Shown here one piece after another: positions 7,028-15,132 of a stretch of DNA of 37,015 nt (position 1 is its first letter; each line of letters starts with the position of its first letter). The translations under genes were made by a program, and so were the position numbers. Under the pieces are notes generated by a model that was not told the DNA's origin, did no database searches, and worked only from the letters and a program-made list of their open reading frames with translations. Source of the DNA: Deltaproteobacteria bacterium. GTDB taxonomy: Bacteria; Myxococcota; Myxococcia; Myxococcales; 40CM-4-68-19. The stretch spans positions 1-37,015 of the forward strand of contig VBLC01000085.1 of the NCBI GenBank assembly GCA_005879315.1, written 5' to 3'.

Positions 7028-7582
7028 ATGAAGATCGAGACGCAGGAGCTCACTCCCGCTCTCTGGCCGGCATTGGAGCGGCTCTTCGGCAAGAACGGCG
7101 CCTGCGCCGGCTGCTGGTGCATGTGGTGGCGATTGGAAAGAGGTGAACGCCTCTCGCTGGCGGTCGCGCCGGAGATGAAGCGGCGGCAGAAGCAGCTGGT
7201 CCTGGCCGGGAAGTCGCGCGGCGTATTGGCCTTCGTCGAAGGGGAGCCGGTGGGCTGGTGCGCCTACTCGCGCCGCACCGAGCTGTCGAGATTGGATCGC
7301 TCGCGTTCGTTCGCCTGCGACGATGCGGAGCAGGTGTGGAGCGTGCCCTGTTTTTTCATCAAGGCCGGCTTCCGCGGCCGCGGCGTGGCGCGCGCGCTGC
7401 TCCGCCACGCGCTGCGCAGCATCCGCGCCGAGGGAGGCCGCATCGCCGAGGCCTATCCAGTCCGGCCGCCCGCGAGCAATGCCGCAGCCTTCACCGGGAC
7501 GGTGCCGTTCCTCGAGAGCGAAGGCTTTCGTGTGCTGACCGCGGCGCCGCGCGGCCGGCAGCGCGCCCGCAAAGGGCTGTAG
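7028..7582 (+). CDS. GNAT family N-acetyltransferase, inserted between ruvA and ruvB
   Basis: The product is 184 aa. The acetyl-CoA pyrophosphate-binding motif is clear ([15 protein letters not shown], residues about 116-130), preceded by the beta-strand [13 protein letters not shown]. The N-terminus carries the cysteine/tryptophan-rich signature [10 protein letters not shown], seen in a subgroup of uncharacterised GNAT proteins. [15 protein letters not shown] forms the second conserved strand region. The substrate cannot be told from the sequence. The gene begins one base after the ruvA stop and is followed by ruvB within about 40 bp, so it is part of the ruv operon. This context suggests co-expression with recombination genes but does not prove a functional link. 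Confidence 0.85.
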   Translation: MKIETQELTPALWPALERLFGKNGACAGCWCMWWRLERGERLSLAVAPEMKRRQKQLVLAGKSRGVLAFVEGEPVGWCAYSRRTELSRLDRSRSFACDDAEQVWSVPCFFIKAGFRGRGVARALLRHALRSIRAEGGRIAEAYPVRPPASNAAAFTGTVPFLESEGFRVLTAAPRGRQRARKGL

Positions 7583-7622
7583 ACGACAGTCTTGCAGAGG
7601 GCGCTGTGGTACTTTGAACCCG

Positions 7623-8657
7623 ATGCGCGACGAGGACTTCGACGAGCGCCCGATAGGAGCGGAGGCGCTGGCCGACGACCGGAGTTTCGACCTCACACTG
7701 CGCCCCCGGAATTTCGCAGAGGTCGTCGGTCAAAAAGCGCTCATCGACAACCTCAAGATCTTCGTCAAGGCGGCCGGCGCGCGCAAGGAGCCGCTCGATC
7801 ACGTGCTCTTCTGCGGCCCGCCGGGCCTGGGCAAGACTTCGCTGGCCCACGTCATCGCCCACGAGCTCGGCGCGCAGATCCACTCCACTTCGGGCCCCGC
7901 GCTCGAGCGCAAAGGTGACCTGGCAGGAATCTTGACCAACCTTGCCGACAATGACGTTCTTTTCATCGATGAGATCCACCGGATGAACCCGGCCATCGAG
8001 GAGAACCTCTACCCCGCCATGGAGAGCTTCACCTTCGACATCGTCATCGGCGACGGGGCGGGAGCGCGGGCGCTCAAGCTTCCCCTCAAGCGCTTCACCT
8101 TGATCGGCGCCACCACCCGGACGGGGCTCCTCACCGGCCCTCTGCGCGATCGGTTCGGCATCGTCAGCCGGCTCGACTACTACCCGGCCGAGGACCTGCA
8201 AGAGATCGTCCGCCGCTCCTCCCACAAGCTGGCGGTCAAGCTCGACGAGGCCGGCGCGCGGGAGATCGCCCGGCGTTCGCGCGGCACCCCGCGCATCGCC
8301 AATCGCCTCCTGCGGCGGGTGCGGGACTTCGCCGAGGTGGAAGGCGACGGCAAGGTCACCGAGAAAGTGGCCGACCGCGCCCTGCAGCGCCTCGAGGTCG
8401 ACGGCGCCGGCCTCGATGCGATGGACCGCAAGATCCTGAGCAGCCTGATCGACAAGTTCGGCGGCGGGCCGGTGGGGCTCGAGACCATCGCCACCGCGGT
8501 GGGCGAGCGGGCCGACACGCTCGAGGACGTCTACGAGCCCTATCTCTTGATGGAAGGCTACCTGGCCCGCACTCCACGCGGCAGGGTGGCGACGCCTCGC
8601 GCCTTCCAGCACCTGGGGAGAAAACCGCCGACGGGGCTGCAGGGCTCGCTGCTCTGA
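7623..8657 (+). CDS. ruvB: Holliday junction branch-migration ATPase RuvB
   Basis: RuvB is the hexameric AAA+ motor that drives branch migration with RuvA. The 344-aa protein has Walker [15 protein letters not shown], Walker [11 protein letters not shown], and the sensor 1/arginine-finger region [18 protein letters not shown]. The C-terminal winged helix reads [18 protein letters not shown] chose the ATG at 7623; a TTG three codons upstream is also in frame. The last base of its TGA stop is the first base of the next gene's ATG (TGATG). Length and motifs are typical. Confidence 0.96.
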   Translation: MRDEDFDERPIGAEALADDRSFDLTLRPRNFAEVVGQKALIDNLKIFVKAAGARKEPLDHVLFCGPPGLGKTSLAHVIAHELGAQIHSTSGPALERKGDLAGILTNLADNDVLFIDEIHRMNPAIEENLYPAMESFTFDIVIGDGAGARALKLPLKRFTLIGATTRTGLLTGPLRDRFGIVSRLDYYPAEDLQEIVRRSSHKLAVKLDEAGAREIARRSRGTPRIANRLLRRVRDFAEVEGDGKVTEKVADRALQRLEVDGAGLDAMDRKILSSLIDKFGGGPVGLETIATAVGERADTLEDVYEPYLLMEGYLARTPRGRVATPRAFQHLGRKPPTGLQGSLL

Positions 8658-10123
8658 TGGCCCCGGCCGCGGACAAGCGCTCCTTCGCGCAGGACTTCTT
8701 CTTCGAGCTGATGCGCGACTCCCAGCGGGTCCGCGCCGTCTATCTGGCCGAGCGGGAGCGCTGGATCCGCAGCCTGGAGATCAGCGGCCGGGAGGAAATC
8801 CTCTTCGAGCTGGAGATGCTCCTGCGCGGGATCGATCGCTTCTTCAACCTGCGCAACCTCTTCGGCGAGATCCAGCCGCCCCAGGACCGCGACTGGCGCG
8901 AGGAGCTGAAGGCCATGCGCGACGCGGTCCACCGCAGCGCGCATTTGAGCCGCAAGCTGATCGTCCAGCGGCAGGAGCAGGCGCTGATCTTCCGCAGCTT
9001 CGTCGAGGGATCCCTGTCCGACGATCGCGCCCGCGCGCGCCTCGGCGCGGAGCTGCGCGAGCAGCGCACGCCGGAGGAGAGCCTCTTCCTTCTCCGCGCG
9101 GGTCTGGTCGCGCACCAAGGGATCCTCGACCACCTGCTGCGCCTCGATGCGGCGCCGCTCTCGCTCTTCCTCGACGTGGGCCGCGCGCTGCAGCACGAGC
9201 TGTTCGTCTCGCGGTATTTCTGTCCGCCCTCGGCGCTCGAGTTCCGCACCGAGTACGACCGCGTCTCCTCGGTGCGGCTGCTCGAGGCGCTGCGCGGCAT
9301 GGCCGACGAGAAGCGGCGCAAGGCCTTCGCTCTCGGTCTGCTCGCCGCTTTCCGCTCGCTGCGCTCGTTGCGCTACGTCTCCGCGCCGCCCACGCCGCAC
9401 ACCAGGCGCGTCCTGGTGATCCTTTCGCTGGTGCGCAGCGAGCTGCAGGCGCTCATCGGCTACCTGGAGACCGACCTTCCGCGGCTCTGTGCGACCCCCG
9501 CGGGAGTGGGGACTGCAGCACAGGCGGGCCGCGCAGCAGCCGAACCGATCCGCAAGACGCTCGCCGACGTGCCGCCCATCCTCTCGCACCCGCTCACCGA
9601 CCGCGCGCAGCTCGACTTCCAGCGCGACAAGCTGGTGGCGGCGACCAAAGAGGCCATCGGCGCCATCGCCGAAACCCTCGACCCCGACCTGACCCGGTAC
9701 GAGCTGTTCGACGACGGGGGTGCGCGGGTCGAGCAGAGCGAGCGGCTGCGGCGCGATCTCTGGGTCTTCCGCGAGATGTGCCGCCACACCGCCCAGCGGC
9801 TGGAGGAGCCCGGAAGCAGTCCCGAGGCGGCCGAGCCGCTGCGCCGCTACGCCACCGAGTTCCGCGACGTGGGCTACCAGCTGTTGCGCCACTCCGACCG
9901 GGAGCTGTTCGACCGCTTCCTCGACCTGCTCGAGGGCTGGTCGGGCCGCCGCGGCGAGAGCACCGCCATCCGCATGCAGCGGCTGCGCGACGACTGCCGG
10001 CGGTTCGCCGAGATCCTCGACCGCGCGCTGGAGATGGTGGGCAAGCGCAGCGAGCTGAAAGGGCGCGAGATCGATCACGCCGACTGCGAGCAAACTCTTG
10101 CGAAGGTACTCCAGTCACGGTAA
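8657..10123 (+). CDS. Conserved-looking protein of unknown function at the end of the ruv operon
   Basis: The product is 488 aa, predicted soluble and mostly helical, and unusually rich in Arg, Leu and Glu. No signal peptide, membrane segment, nucleotide-binding motif or zinc motif could be recognised. It starts SFAQDFFFELMRDSQRVRAVYLAERERW and has long amphipathic helices such as LLRGIDRFFNLRNLFGEIQ and QRQEQALIFRSFVEGSL. Codon use (strong GC3) matches its neighbours, so it is a real gene. The start overlaps the ruvB stop by one base, a strong sign of co-translation. About 200 bp of regulatory DNA follows, so it is the last gene of the operon. Its role is unknown; a DNA-processing accessory or a scaffold would fit the context but is not supported by any motif. 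Confidence 0.8.
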   Translation: MAPAADKRSFAQDFFFELMRDSQRVRAVYLAERERWIRSLEISGREEILFELEMLLRGIDRFFNLRNLFGEIQPPQDRDWREELKAMRDAVHRSAHLSRKLIVQRQEQALIFRSFVEGSLSDDRARARLGAELREQRTPEESLFLLRAGLVAHQGILDHLLRLDAAPLSLFLDVGRALQHELFVSRYFCPPSALEFRTEYDRVSSVRLLEALRGMADEKRRKAFALGLLAAFRSLRSLRYVSAPPTPHTRRVLVILSLVRSELQALIGYLETDLPRLCATPAGVGTAAQAGRAAAEPIRKTLADVPPILSHPLTDRAQLDFQRDKLVAATKEAIGAIAETLDPDLTRYELFDDGGARVEQSERLRRDLWVFREMCRHTAQRLEEPGSSPEAAEPLRRYATEFRDVGYQLLRHSDRELFDRFLDLLEGWSGRRGESTAIRMQRLRDDCRRFAEILDRALEMVGKRSELKGREIDHADCEQTLAKVLQSR

Positions 10124-10143
10124 AGGCCGCTTAATCTTCACTC

Positions 10144-10157
10144 TGACAGAGGTGTCA
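10144..10157. promoter_or_regulatory. TGACA-N4-TGTCA inverted repeat upstream of lpxC
   Basis: TGACA (10144-10148) and TGTCA (10153-10157) form a 5-bp-arm palindrome in the 198-bp gap after the ruv operon. Its centre lies about 133 bp upstream of the transcription start predicted from the sigma-54-like element at 10258. This is a typical distance for an enhancer-binding-protein site. A GTGAC at 10172-10176 also mirrors the GTCAC at 10154-10158. Confidence 0.35.
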
Positions 10158-10257
10158 CACTCTCCAGGGAAGTGACCGGCGGCTGGACAGGTCGTCGAGC
10201 CAGGCGCTAGACGGAAGGGCAGGGAAGTACAACATTTTCTCGCTCCGGGGTGAGCCC

Positions 10258-10273
10258 CGGCACGGTTGTTGCT
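10258..10273 (+). promoter_or_regulatory. Candidate sigma-54 promoter of lpxC
   Basis: The sequence is CGGCACG, 4 bp, TTGCT; only the first base differs from the consensus TGGCACG-N4-TTGCW. The invariant GG (10259-10260) and GC (10271-10272) are 10 bp apart. The predicted start is near 10284, leaving a leader of about 38 nt before the ATG at 10322, which contains the ribosome site GGAGGA near 10303. Confidence 0.6.
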
Positions 10274-10321
10274 GCACCTTCGACGCTGCTGCCGCACCCA
10301 CCTGGAGGAGACCCGGCCAAG

Positions 10322-11251
10322 ATGGATCTTCATCCCTTCCGGCAGAGGACCTTCAAGCAGCGGGCCTCCCTCGGGGGCATCGGTCTTCACAGCGGCTCGC
10401 CGGTGCGGATGACGCTGGCGCCCGCCCCGGCAGACAGCGGCATCGTCTTCGCGCGCTCGGGCGTGGAGATCCCCGCGCTCGCCGAGTTCGTCGTCGACAC
10501 GAACATGAACACCTCGCTAGGCCGCGGACCGGTGCGCATCGGCACCGTCGAGCATCTGCTTGCGGCGCTGGTCGGCTGCGGCATCGACAACGCTCGCGTC
10601 GAGGTGGAGGGGCCGGAGATCCCCATCATGGACGGCAGCTCCGATCCCTTCGTGGCTCTCGTGCGCGAGGCCGGGATCCACGAGCTGCGCGCGGTGCGCC
10701 GCTTCTTGATGCTGCGCAAGCACGTCACGGTGGGCGAGGGCGACAAGCTGGCCAGGCTTTCGCCGGCGCGGGGCAAGTTCTCGGTGAGCTACACGGTCGA
10801 CTTCCAGCACCCGCTCATCTCCGATCAGAACTACAAGCTGGAGATGAACGACCGGTCGTTCCAGAAAGAGATCTGCCGCGCGCGCACCTTCGGGTTCAAG
10901 CGCGACGTGGAGCGGCTGCATCGCGCCGGCCTGGCCCGGGGCGGATCGCTGGAGAACGCGGTCGTGGTGGACGACTTCAACATCCTCAATCCAGAGGGGC
11001 TGCGCTTCCCCGACGAGTTCGTGCGGCACAAGATCCTCGACGCCATCGGAGACCTGGCGCTGCTGGGGATGCCGCTCATCGGCCACTTCACCGCGGTGAA
11101 GTCGGGGCACTCGCTCAATCACCAGCTGGTGCGCAAGGTGCTCGCCGAGCGCGACGCTTGCGAGGTCGTGCAGCCGCGCGCTGCGGACGAGCTGAACGAG
11201 ATGCAGGAGCGGCTCCTGCCGCTGCTGGCGCTCGAAGAGCAAGTGGCGTAG
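10322..11251 (+). CDS. lpxC: UDP-3-O-acyl-N-acetylglucosamine deacetylase LpxC
   Basis: LpxC catalyses the committed, zinc-dependent deacetylation step of lipid A synthesis in the cytoplasm. The 309-aa product shows the N-terminal GIGLHSG motif and the zinc-binding His in TVEHLLAALVG. IMDGSSDPFV follows. The second zinc site lies in VRHKILDAIGDLALLG (His and Asp), and the catalytic His in KSGHSLNHQLV. The ATG at 10322 has the family's N-terminus (RQRTFKQRASLGGIGLHSG) close behind; an in-frame start further upstream would add an unusual Pro-rich tail. Upstream is a sigma-54-like promoter with a possible distal activator site, which would be unusual control for an essential gene. Its stop directly abuts the stop of the convergent next gene. 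Confidence 0.96.
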   Translation: MDLHPFRQRTFKQRASLGGIGLHSGSPVRMTLAPAPADSGIVFARSGVEIPALAEFVVDTNMNTSLGRGPVRIGTVEHLLAALVGCGIDNARVEVEGPEIPIMDGSSDPFVALVREAGIHELRAVRRFLMLRKHVTVGEGDKLARLSPARGKFSVSYTVDFQHPLISDQNYKLEMNDRSFQKEICRARTFGFKRDVERLHRAGLARGGSLENAVVVDDFNILNPEGLRFPDEFVRHKILDAIGDLALLGMPLIGHFTAVKSGHSLNHQLVRKVLAERDACEVVQPRAADELNEMQERLLPLLALEEQVA

Positions 11252-11695
11252 TCAGCCCGCCTTCGGCGGCCGCGAGTTGGAGAGGCCCGCCTTGCGGTGC
11301 TCCTTCAACATGCACCGGTCCATGACGACGAAGAGGCCGGCCTTGCGCGCGCGCTCGGCCGCGGCTTCGTCGACGACCCCTTCCTGCATCCACACCGCCG
11401 GCAGCTTGAGCGCGATCGCTTCGTCGATGTGCCCGCCCACCTGCGTGGCGCGGCGGAAGTGATCGACGACGTCGATCTTGAAAGGAACCTCATGGAGGCG
11501 CTCGTAGACCTTCTCGCCGAGGATCTCCCCGCCGCCCGGACGCACCGGAACGATCTTGTAGCCGTTGTTCTGCAGGTACATCGCCACGCTGTAGGAAGGC
11601 CGATCCGGATCGCGGGAGAGCCCGACGACGGCGATGGTGCGGATGCGCAGGAGAAAGGCCTTGATTTCGTCAGGGCTGGGGTTCCGGAACGCCAC
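11252..11695 (-). CDS. CoA-binding protein (YccU-like, Rossmann fold)
   Basis: The product is 147 aa. The family signature is IAVVGLSRDPDRPSYSVAMYLQNNGYKIVPVRPGG, a Rossmann-type CoA-binding fold, followed by VDVVDHFRRA-type and PAVWMQEGVV motifs and the C-terminal VVMDRCMLKEHRK. The family is common and soluble; its physiological role is poorly defined. The start is GTG at 11695, with GGGAGG just upstream. It is convergent with lpxC, the two stop codons touching at 11251/11252 with no room for a terminator. It is divergent from the DsbA-like lipoprotein gene. Confidence 0.88.
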   Translation of the reverse strand: MAFRNPSPDEIKAFLLRIRTIAVVGLSRDPDRPSYSVAMYLQNNGYKIVPVRPGGGEILGEKVYERLHEVPFKIDVVDHFRRATQVGGHIDEAIALKLPAVWMQEGVVDEAAAERARKAGLFVVMDRCMLKEHRKAGLSNSRPPKAG

Positions 11696-11709
11696 AGGCC
11701 TCCCAGTTG

Positions 11710-11738
11710 TTGACGCAGGGCCGCGCGCCGCCTAGGGT
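11710..11738 (+). promoter_or_regulatory. Candidate sigma-70-type promoter for the DsbA-like lipoprotein gene
   Basis: TTGACG at 11710-11715 and TAGGGT at 11733-11738 are separated by exactly 17 bp. The -35 matches 5 of 6 consensus bases and the -10 matches 3 of 6, a GC-rich form. The predicted start is near 11745, about 17 bp before the ATG at 11762, with a GGGAGA ribosome site between. Confidence 0.45.
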
Positions 11739-11761
11739 GCGCGGTCGCTCGGGAGACTCGC

Positions 11762-12826
11762 ATGAAGAGCCGTACTTTGCACGCAGTGGCCCTGGCCGGC
11801 TTGTGTGCCGTCGCTTGCAAGACAGGCGGAGGCGCGCCCGCCGGCAAAGGGGGCGTCTCCATCGATCCTGGGACCAAAGTCGCAGAGATGGACGGACAGC
11901 CGATCACCTATGCCGAGATGCAGTCCGACAAGGACGTCGGCCCGAAAGTCCGCCAGGTCGAGGTGAAGGCCCTGACCGATCTCTACGATCAACGGCGCAC
12001 TCTCCTCGACGAGATGATCAGCCGGCGGCTGCTCGAGAACGAAGCAAAGGCCAAAGGCAAGACGCTCGATCAGTGGTTCCAGACCGAGTACATGAACAGC
12101 GTCCCCGACCCGGGCGACGACGAGGTCAAGGCGTTCTACGAGGAGCACAAGGGCCAGATGCCGCAGGGGCAGTCCTTCGAGGACCTCAAGGCGCGGCTCA
12201 AGGGCGTGGTCAAGCAGCAGAAGCTGCGCGAGAACATGGGCAAGATGCTCGATCAGCTGCGCGAGAAGCACCACGTGCAGGTGGCGCTCCAGCCGCCCGA
12301 GCTTCCGCGCGTCGAAGTGGAGGCCAAGGGGCCGGCGCGCGGACCGGGCAGCGCCAAGGTGACCATCGTCGAATTCAGCGATTTCCAGTGTCCCTACTGC
12401 AGCCGCGAAGCTCCGGTGATCGAGCGGCTGATGAAGGAATACGACGGGAAGGTGCGGCTGGTGTTTCGCAACTATCCGCTCGACATCCATCCCCTCGCCG
12501 CCAAGGCCGCGGAGGCGGGCGCCTGCGCCGCCGACCAGGGCAAGTTCTGGGAGATGCACGACAAGATGTTCAGCGATCAGCAGAAGCTGGCGGTCGAGGA
12601 TCTGAAGAATCATGCGAAGTCGCTCGGGCTCGACCCGGTGAAATTCAACAAGTGCCTCGACGGCGGCGAGAAGAAGCCGCTCATCGACGAGGACCAGAAA
12701 GCCGGGAACGAGGCGGGCGTGAACGGCACTCCGGCCTTCTTCGTCAACGGGATCTTCATCAACGGCGCGGTGCCGTACGATCAGATCAAGCAGGCCGTCG
12801 AGCGGGAACTGAAGCGCAAAGGGTAG
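11762..12826 (+). CDS. Lipoprotein with SurA-like N-terminal region and DsbA-like thioredoxin domain
   Basis: The product is 354 aa. The signal ends at a lipobox (AVAC, Cys19), so it should be lipid-anchored in the periplasm. Residues about 38-180 resemble the N-terminal region of SurA/peptidyl-prolyl-isomerase chaperones ([49 protein letters not shown]-type segment). Residues about 195-350 form a DsbA-type thioredoxin domain with the active site [14 protein letters not shown] and the cis-proline loop [12 protein letters not shown]. It probably handles disulfides of exported proteins. The combination of chaperone-like and redox modules in one lipoprotein fits a periplasmic folding role. The ATG at 11762 has a GGGAGA ribosome site, and a sigma-70-like promoter lies upstream. 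proS follows after about 10 bp. Confidence 0.88.
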   Translation: MKSRTLHAVALAGLCAVACKTGGGAPAGKGGVSIDPGTKVAEMDGQPITYAEMQSDKDVGPKVRQVEVKALTDLYDQRRTLLDEMISRRLLENEAKAKGKTLDQWFQTEYMNSVPDPGDDEVKAFYEEHKGQMPQGQSFEDLKARLKGVVKQQKLRENMGKMLDQLREKHHVQVALQPPELPRVEVEAKGPARGPGSAKVTIVEFSDFQCPYCSREAPVIERLMKEYDGKVRLVFRNYPLDIHPLAAKAAEAGACAADQGKFWEMHDKMFSDQQKLAVEDLKNHAKSLGLDPVKFNKCLDGGEKKPLIDEDQKAGNEAGVNGTPAFFVNGIFINGAVPYDQIKQAVERELKRKG

Positions 12827-12836
12827 ACGCGTGCGG

Positions 12837-13529
12837 ATGTCGAAGAGCTTCGTGCCGACGCTCAAGGAAGTGCCGGCCGATGCGGTGGTGGCCTCGCACC
12901 AGCTGCTGGTGCGGGCAGGATACATCCGCCAGCTGGCGGCCGGCATCTACAGCATCCTGCCTTTGGCGCAGCGCTCGCTGCTCAAGATCACCGAGATCGT
13001 CCGCGAGGAGATGAACGCCATCGGCGCGCAGGAGTTCTACCTGCCGGCGCTCAATCCGCGCGAGGTCTGGGAGGAGTCGGGCCGCTGGACGGTGATGGGC
13101 GAGAACATGTTCCGGCTCAAGGACCGCAAAGGCGCCGACCTCTGCCTGGCGATGACCCACGAGGAGATCTTCACCGTCCTGGCGCGCGCCGAGCTGCGCA
13201 GCTACCGGCAGCTGCCGCAGGTCTGGTACCAGATCCAGACCAAGTTCCGCGACGAGCTGCGGCCGAAGAGCGGGCTCTTGCGGGTGCGGCAGTTCACCAT
13301 GAAGGACAGCTATTCCTTCGATCTCGACGACGCCGGCCTCGACGCCTCGTTTGAAAAGCACCGCCAGGCGTATGTGAAGATCTTCGCGCGCTGCGGTTTG
13401 AAGACCATCCAGGTCGAAGCGCATTCGGGCGCGATGGGCGGCACCGGCTCGACGGAAAGTCGCGCGTCGAAACTCCGCAGGCGTACGCCAGCGGAGCGGC
13501 CAGCGAAGAATTTGCTACGCCCGGCGTGA
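12837..13529 (+). CDS. proS: Prolyl-tRNA synthetase, N-terminal fragment (gene broken by deletion/frameshift)
   Basis: This fragment holds the class II catalytic core up to motif 2: [52 protein letters not shown], and [26 protein letters not shown]. It is normal as far as [12 protein letters not shown] (codon at 13449). It then runs out of frame into about 25 unrelated, Arg-rich residues and stops at 13527-13529. The ProRS sequence resumes in another frame from about 13451 as [14 protein letters not shown]. The usual stretch of about 28 residues between these points (the EFMVL-GED-YAAN segment) is absent. I chose the ATG at 12837; a GTG two codons upstream is also in frame. Confidence 0.85.
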   Translation: MSKSFVPTLKEVPADAVVASHQLLVRAGYIRQLAAGIYSILPLAQRSLLKITEIVREEMNAIGAQEFYLPALNPREVWEESGRWTVMGENMFRLKDRKGADLCLAMTHEEIFTVLARAELRSYRQLPQVWYQIQTKFRDELRPKSGLLRVRQFTMKDSYSFDLDDAGLDASFEKHRQAYVKIFARCGLKTIQVEAHSGAMGGTGSTESRASKLRRRTPAERPAKNLLRPA

Positions 13530-14461
13530 CGACCATCGAAGCATTGTCGAAGCCGCCCCACGGCGTGGCCGCCGATCAGCAGTTGAAGACGCTCATCTAC
13601 GTCGCCGACGAGAAGCCGGTCATCGCGGTCGTGCGCGGGGACGATCAGTTGAACGAGGCCAAGCTGCAGACGGCGACGGGCGCGCAAGCGCTGCGGCCAG
13701 CTCGTCCGGAAGAGATTTTCAAGTGGATGGGCGCCCACCCGGGCTCGCTGGGCGCAGTCGGGGTCAAGAACATCGATCGGGTCCTCGTCGATCAGCGATT
13801 GACGGGGCAGTCGGGAATGGTGACCGGCGCCAATCGCGACGGCTTTCACCTCCGCAATGTTTCGGTGAACCGCGATCTCCGCGCGACCGCGGCCGACCTG
13901 CGCACGGTCAACGCCGGCGAAGGTTGCCCTCGCTGCGGCAAGCCGCTCAGCGTCGGCAAGGCTCTCGAGGTGGGCCACATCTTCAAGCTCGGCACGCGCT
14001 ATTCGGAAACCATGGGCGCGCGCGTGCTCAACGAGGGAGGCAGGGAGGTGCCGATCGTGATGGGCAGCTACGGCATCGGCATCGAGCGCATCCTCGCCGG
14101 TGCGGTGGAGCTGCACCACGACCAGGACGGAATCCGCTTCCCGATGAGCATCGCGCCCTTCCACCTGGCGCTCTTGCCGCTGCAGATGCAGGACGCGGCC
14201 GTGCGCAACGCCGCGGAGAAGATCTATCGGGATCTGCAGGAGGCCGGAGTGGAGGTGCTGCTCGACGACCGCGACGAGCGCGCCGGCGTGAAGTTCAAGG
14301 ACGCCGATCTGATCGGCCTGCCGCTGCGCATCGCCGTCGGCAAGAAGGGCCTCGCCGAAGGCAAGGTGGAATGGAAACCGCGCGGCGCACAGGAGGTCGA
14401 GCTGGTCGCGCTCGGTGAGATCGTCGCGCGCGCGCAGGCGGCGGTGGGCGCCAGGCCGTGA
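13526..14461 (+). CDS. proS: Prolyl-tRNA synthetase, C-terminal fragment (same broken gene)
   Basis: This part covers the rest of the editing (insertion) domain ([57 protein letters not shown]). Next comes the zinc-type CPRCGKPL segment, then class II motif 3 ([15 protein letters not shown]), and finally the anticodon-binding domain ([34 protein letters not shown]). Homology really begins upstream of the nominal GTG at 13526, near 13451, so this is the continuation of the same gene and not a separate one. The GTG overlaps the stop of the first fragment. Joined, the two would give a protein about 30 residues shorter than normal. The stop overlaps the pyrF start (GTGA). Confidence 0.85.
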   Translation: MTTIEALSKPPHGVAADQQLKTLIYVADEKPVIAVVRGDDQLNEAKLQTATGAQALRPARPEEIFKWMGAHPGSLGAVGVKNIDRVLVDQRLTGQSGMVTGANRDGFHLRNVSVNRDLRATAADLRTVNAGEGCPRCGKPLSVGKALEVGHIFKLGTRYSETMGARVLNEGGREVPIVMGSYGIGIERILAGAVELHHDQDGIRFPMSIAPFHLALLPLQMQDAAVRNAAEKIYRDLQEAGVEVLLDDRDERAGVKFKDADLIGLPLRIAVGKKGLAEGKVEWKPRGAQEVELVALGEIVARAQAAVGARP

Positions 14462-15132
14462 ACCGCATCTGCGCTGCGCTCGACGTCCCCGACCCGGCGG
14501 CGGCGCGCTCGCTGGCGGCGAAGCTGGTCGGGCATGTCGGCGTCCTCAAGATCGGCCTCGAGCTGTTCGTGGCACACGGCCGCGCCGCGGTCGAGGCAGT
14601 GCGTGATTTCCGCTTGCCGATCTTCCTCGATCTCAAGCTGCACGACATTCCCCAGACGGTCGAAGCGGCAGCGCGCGCGGCCGCGGGTCTGGGGGCCTCC
14701 TTCATCACCGCGCACGCGAGCGGGGGCACCGCGATGATCTCGGCGGCGCGCAGCGCTCTGCCACGCGAGACGAAGCTGCTGGCGGTCACCTTGCTCACCT
14801 CGCTGGGCGACGACGACATCGCGGCGATGGGGTTTCCCGCAGACGCGGTCCTGCGCCTCGCGCGGCTGGCGCTCGAAGCCGGAGCCGAAGGGATCGTCTG
14901 CTCGCCGCACGAAGTCGGCCTGCTCCGCCGCGAGCTCGGCGCGGGGCCGCTCCTGGTCGTGCCTGGAATCCGTCTGGCGGGAATGGCCAAAGGCGATCAG
15001 CGCCGCACCGGGACGCCGCGCGAAGCGATCAGAGCGGGGGCGGACATTCTCGTCGTCGGCCGGCCGCTGCGAGACGCGCCCGATCCTGCCGCGGCAGCCG
15101 ACGCGATCGTGCGCGAGATGGAAACCGGCTAG
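14458..15132 (+). CDS. pyrF: Orotidine 5'-phosphate decarboxylase
   Basis: PyrF makes UMP in the last step of pyrimidine synthesis. The 224-aa TIM-barrel protein has the catalytic Asp-Lys-Asp array in [17 protein letters not shown], the early strand CAALDVPD and lysine in LKIGLELF, and the C-terminal phosphate-binding strand [14 protein letters not shown]. The start is GTG at 14458, overlapping the proS stop. It ends convergent with gspN; the two genes share the tetramer CTAG at 15129-15132, each using three of its bases as its own TAG stop. Confidence 0.95.
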   Translation: MNRICAALDVPDPAAARSLAAKLVGHVGVLKIGLELFVAHGRAAVEAVRDFRLPIFLDLKLHDIPQTVEAAARAAAGLGASFITAHASGGTAMISAARSALPRETKLLAVTLLTSLGDDDIAAMGFPADAVLRLARLALEAGAEGIVCSPHEVGLLRRELGAGPLLVVPGIRLAGMAKGDQRRTGTPREAIRAGADILVVGRPLRDAPDPAAAADAIVREMETG

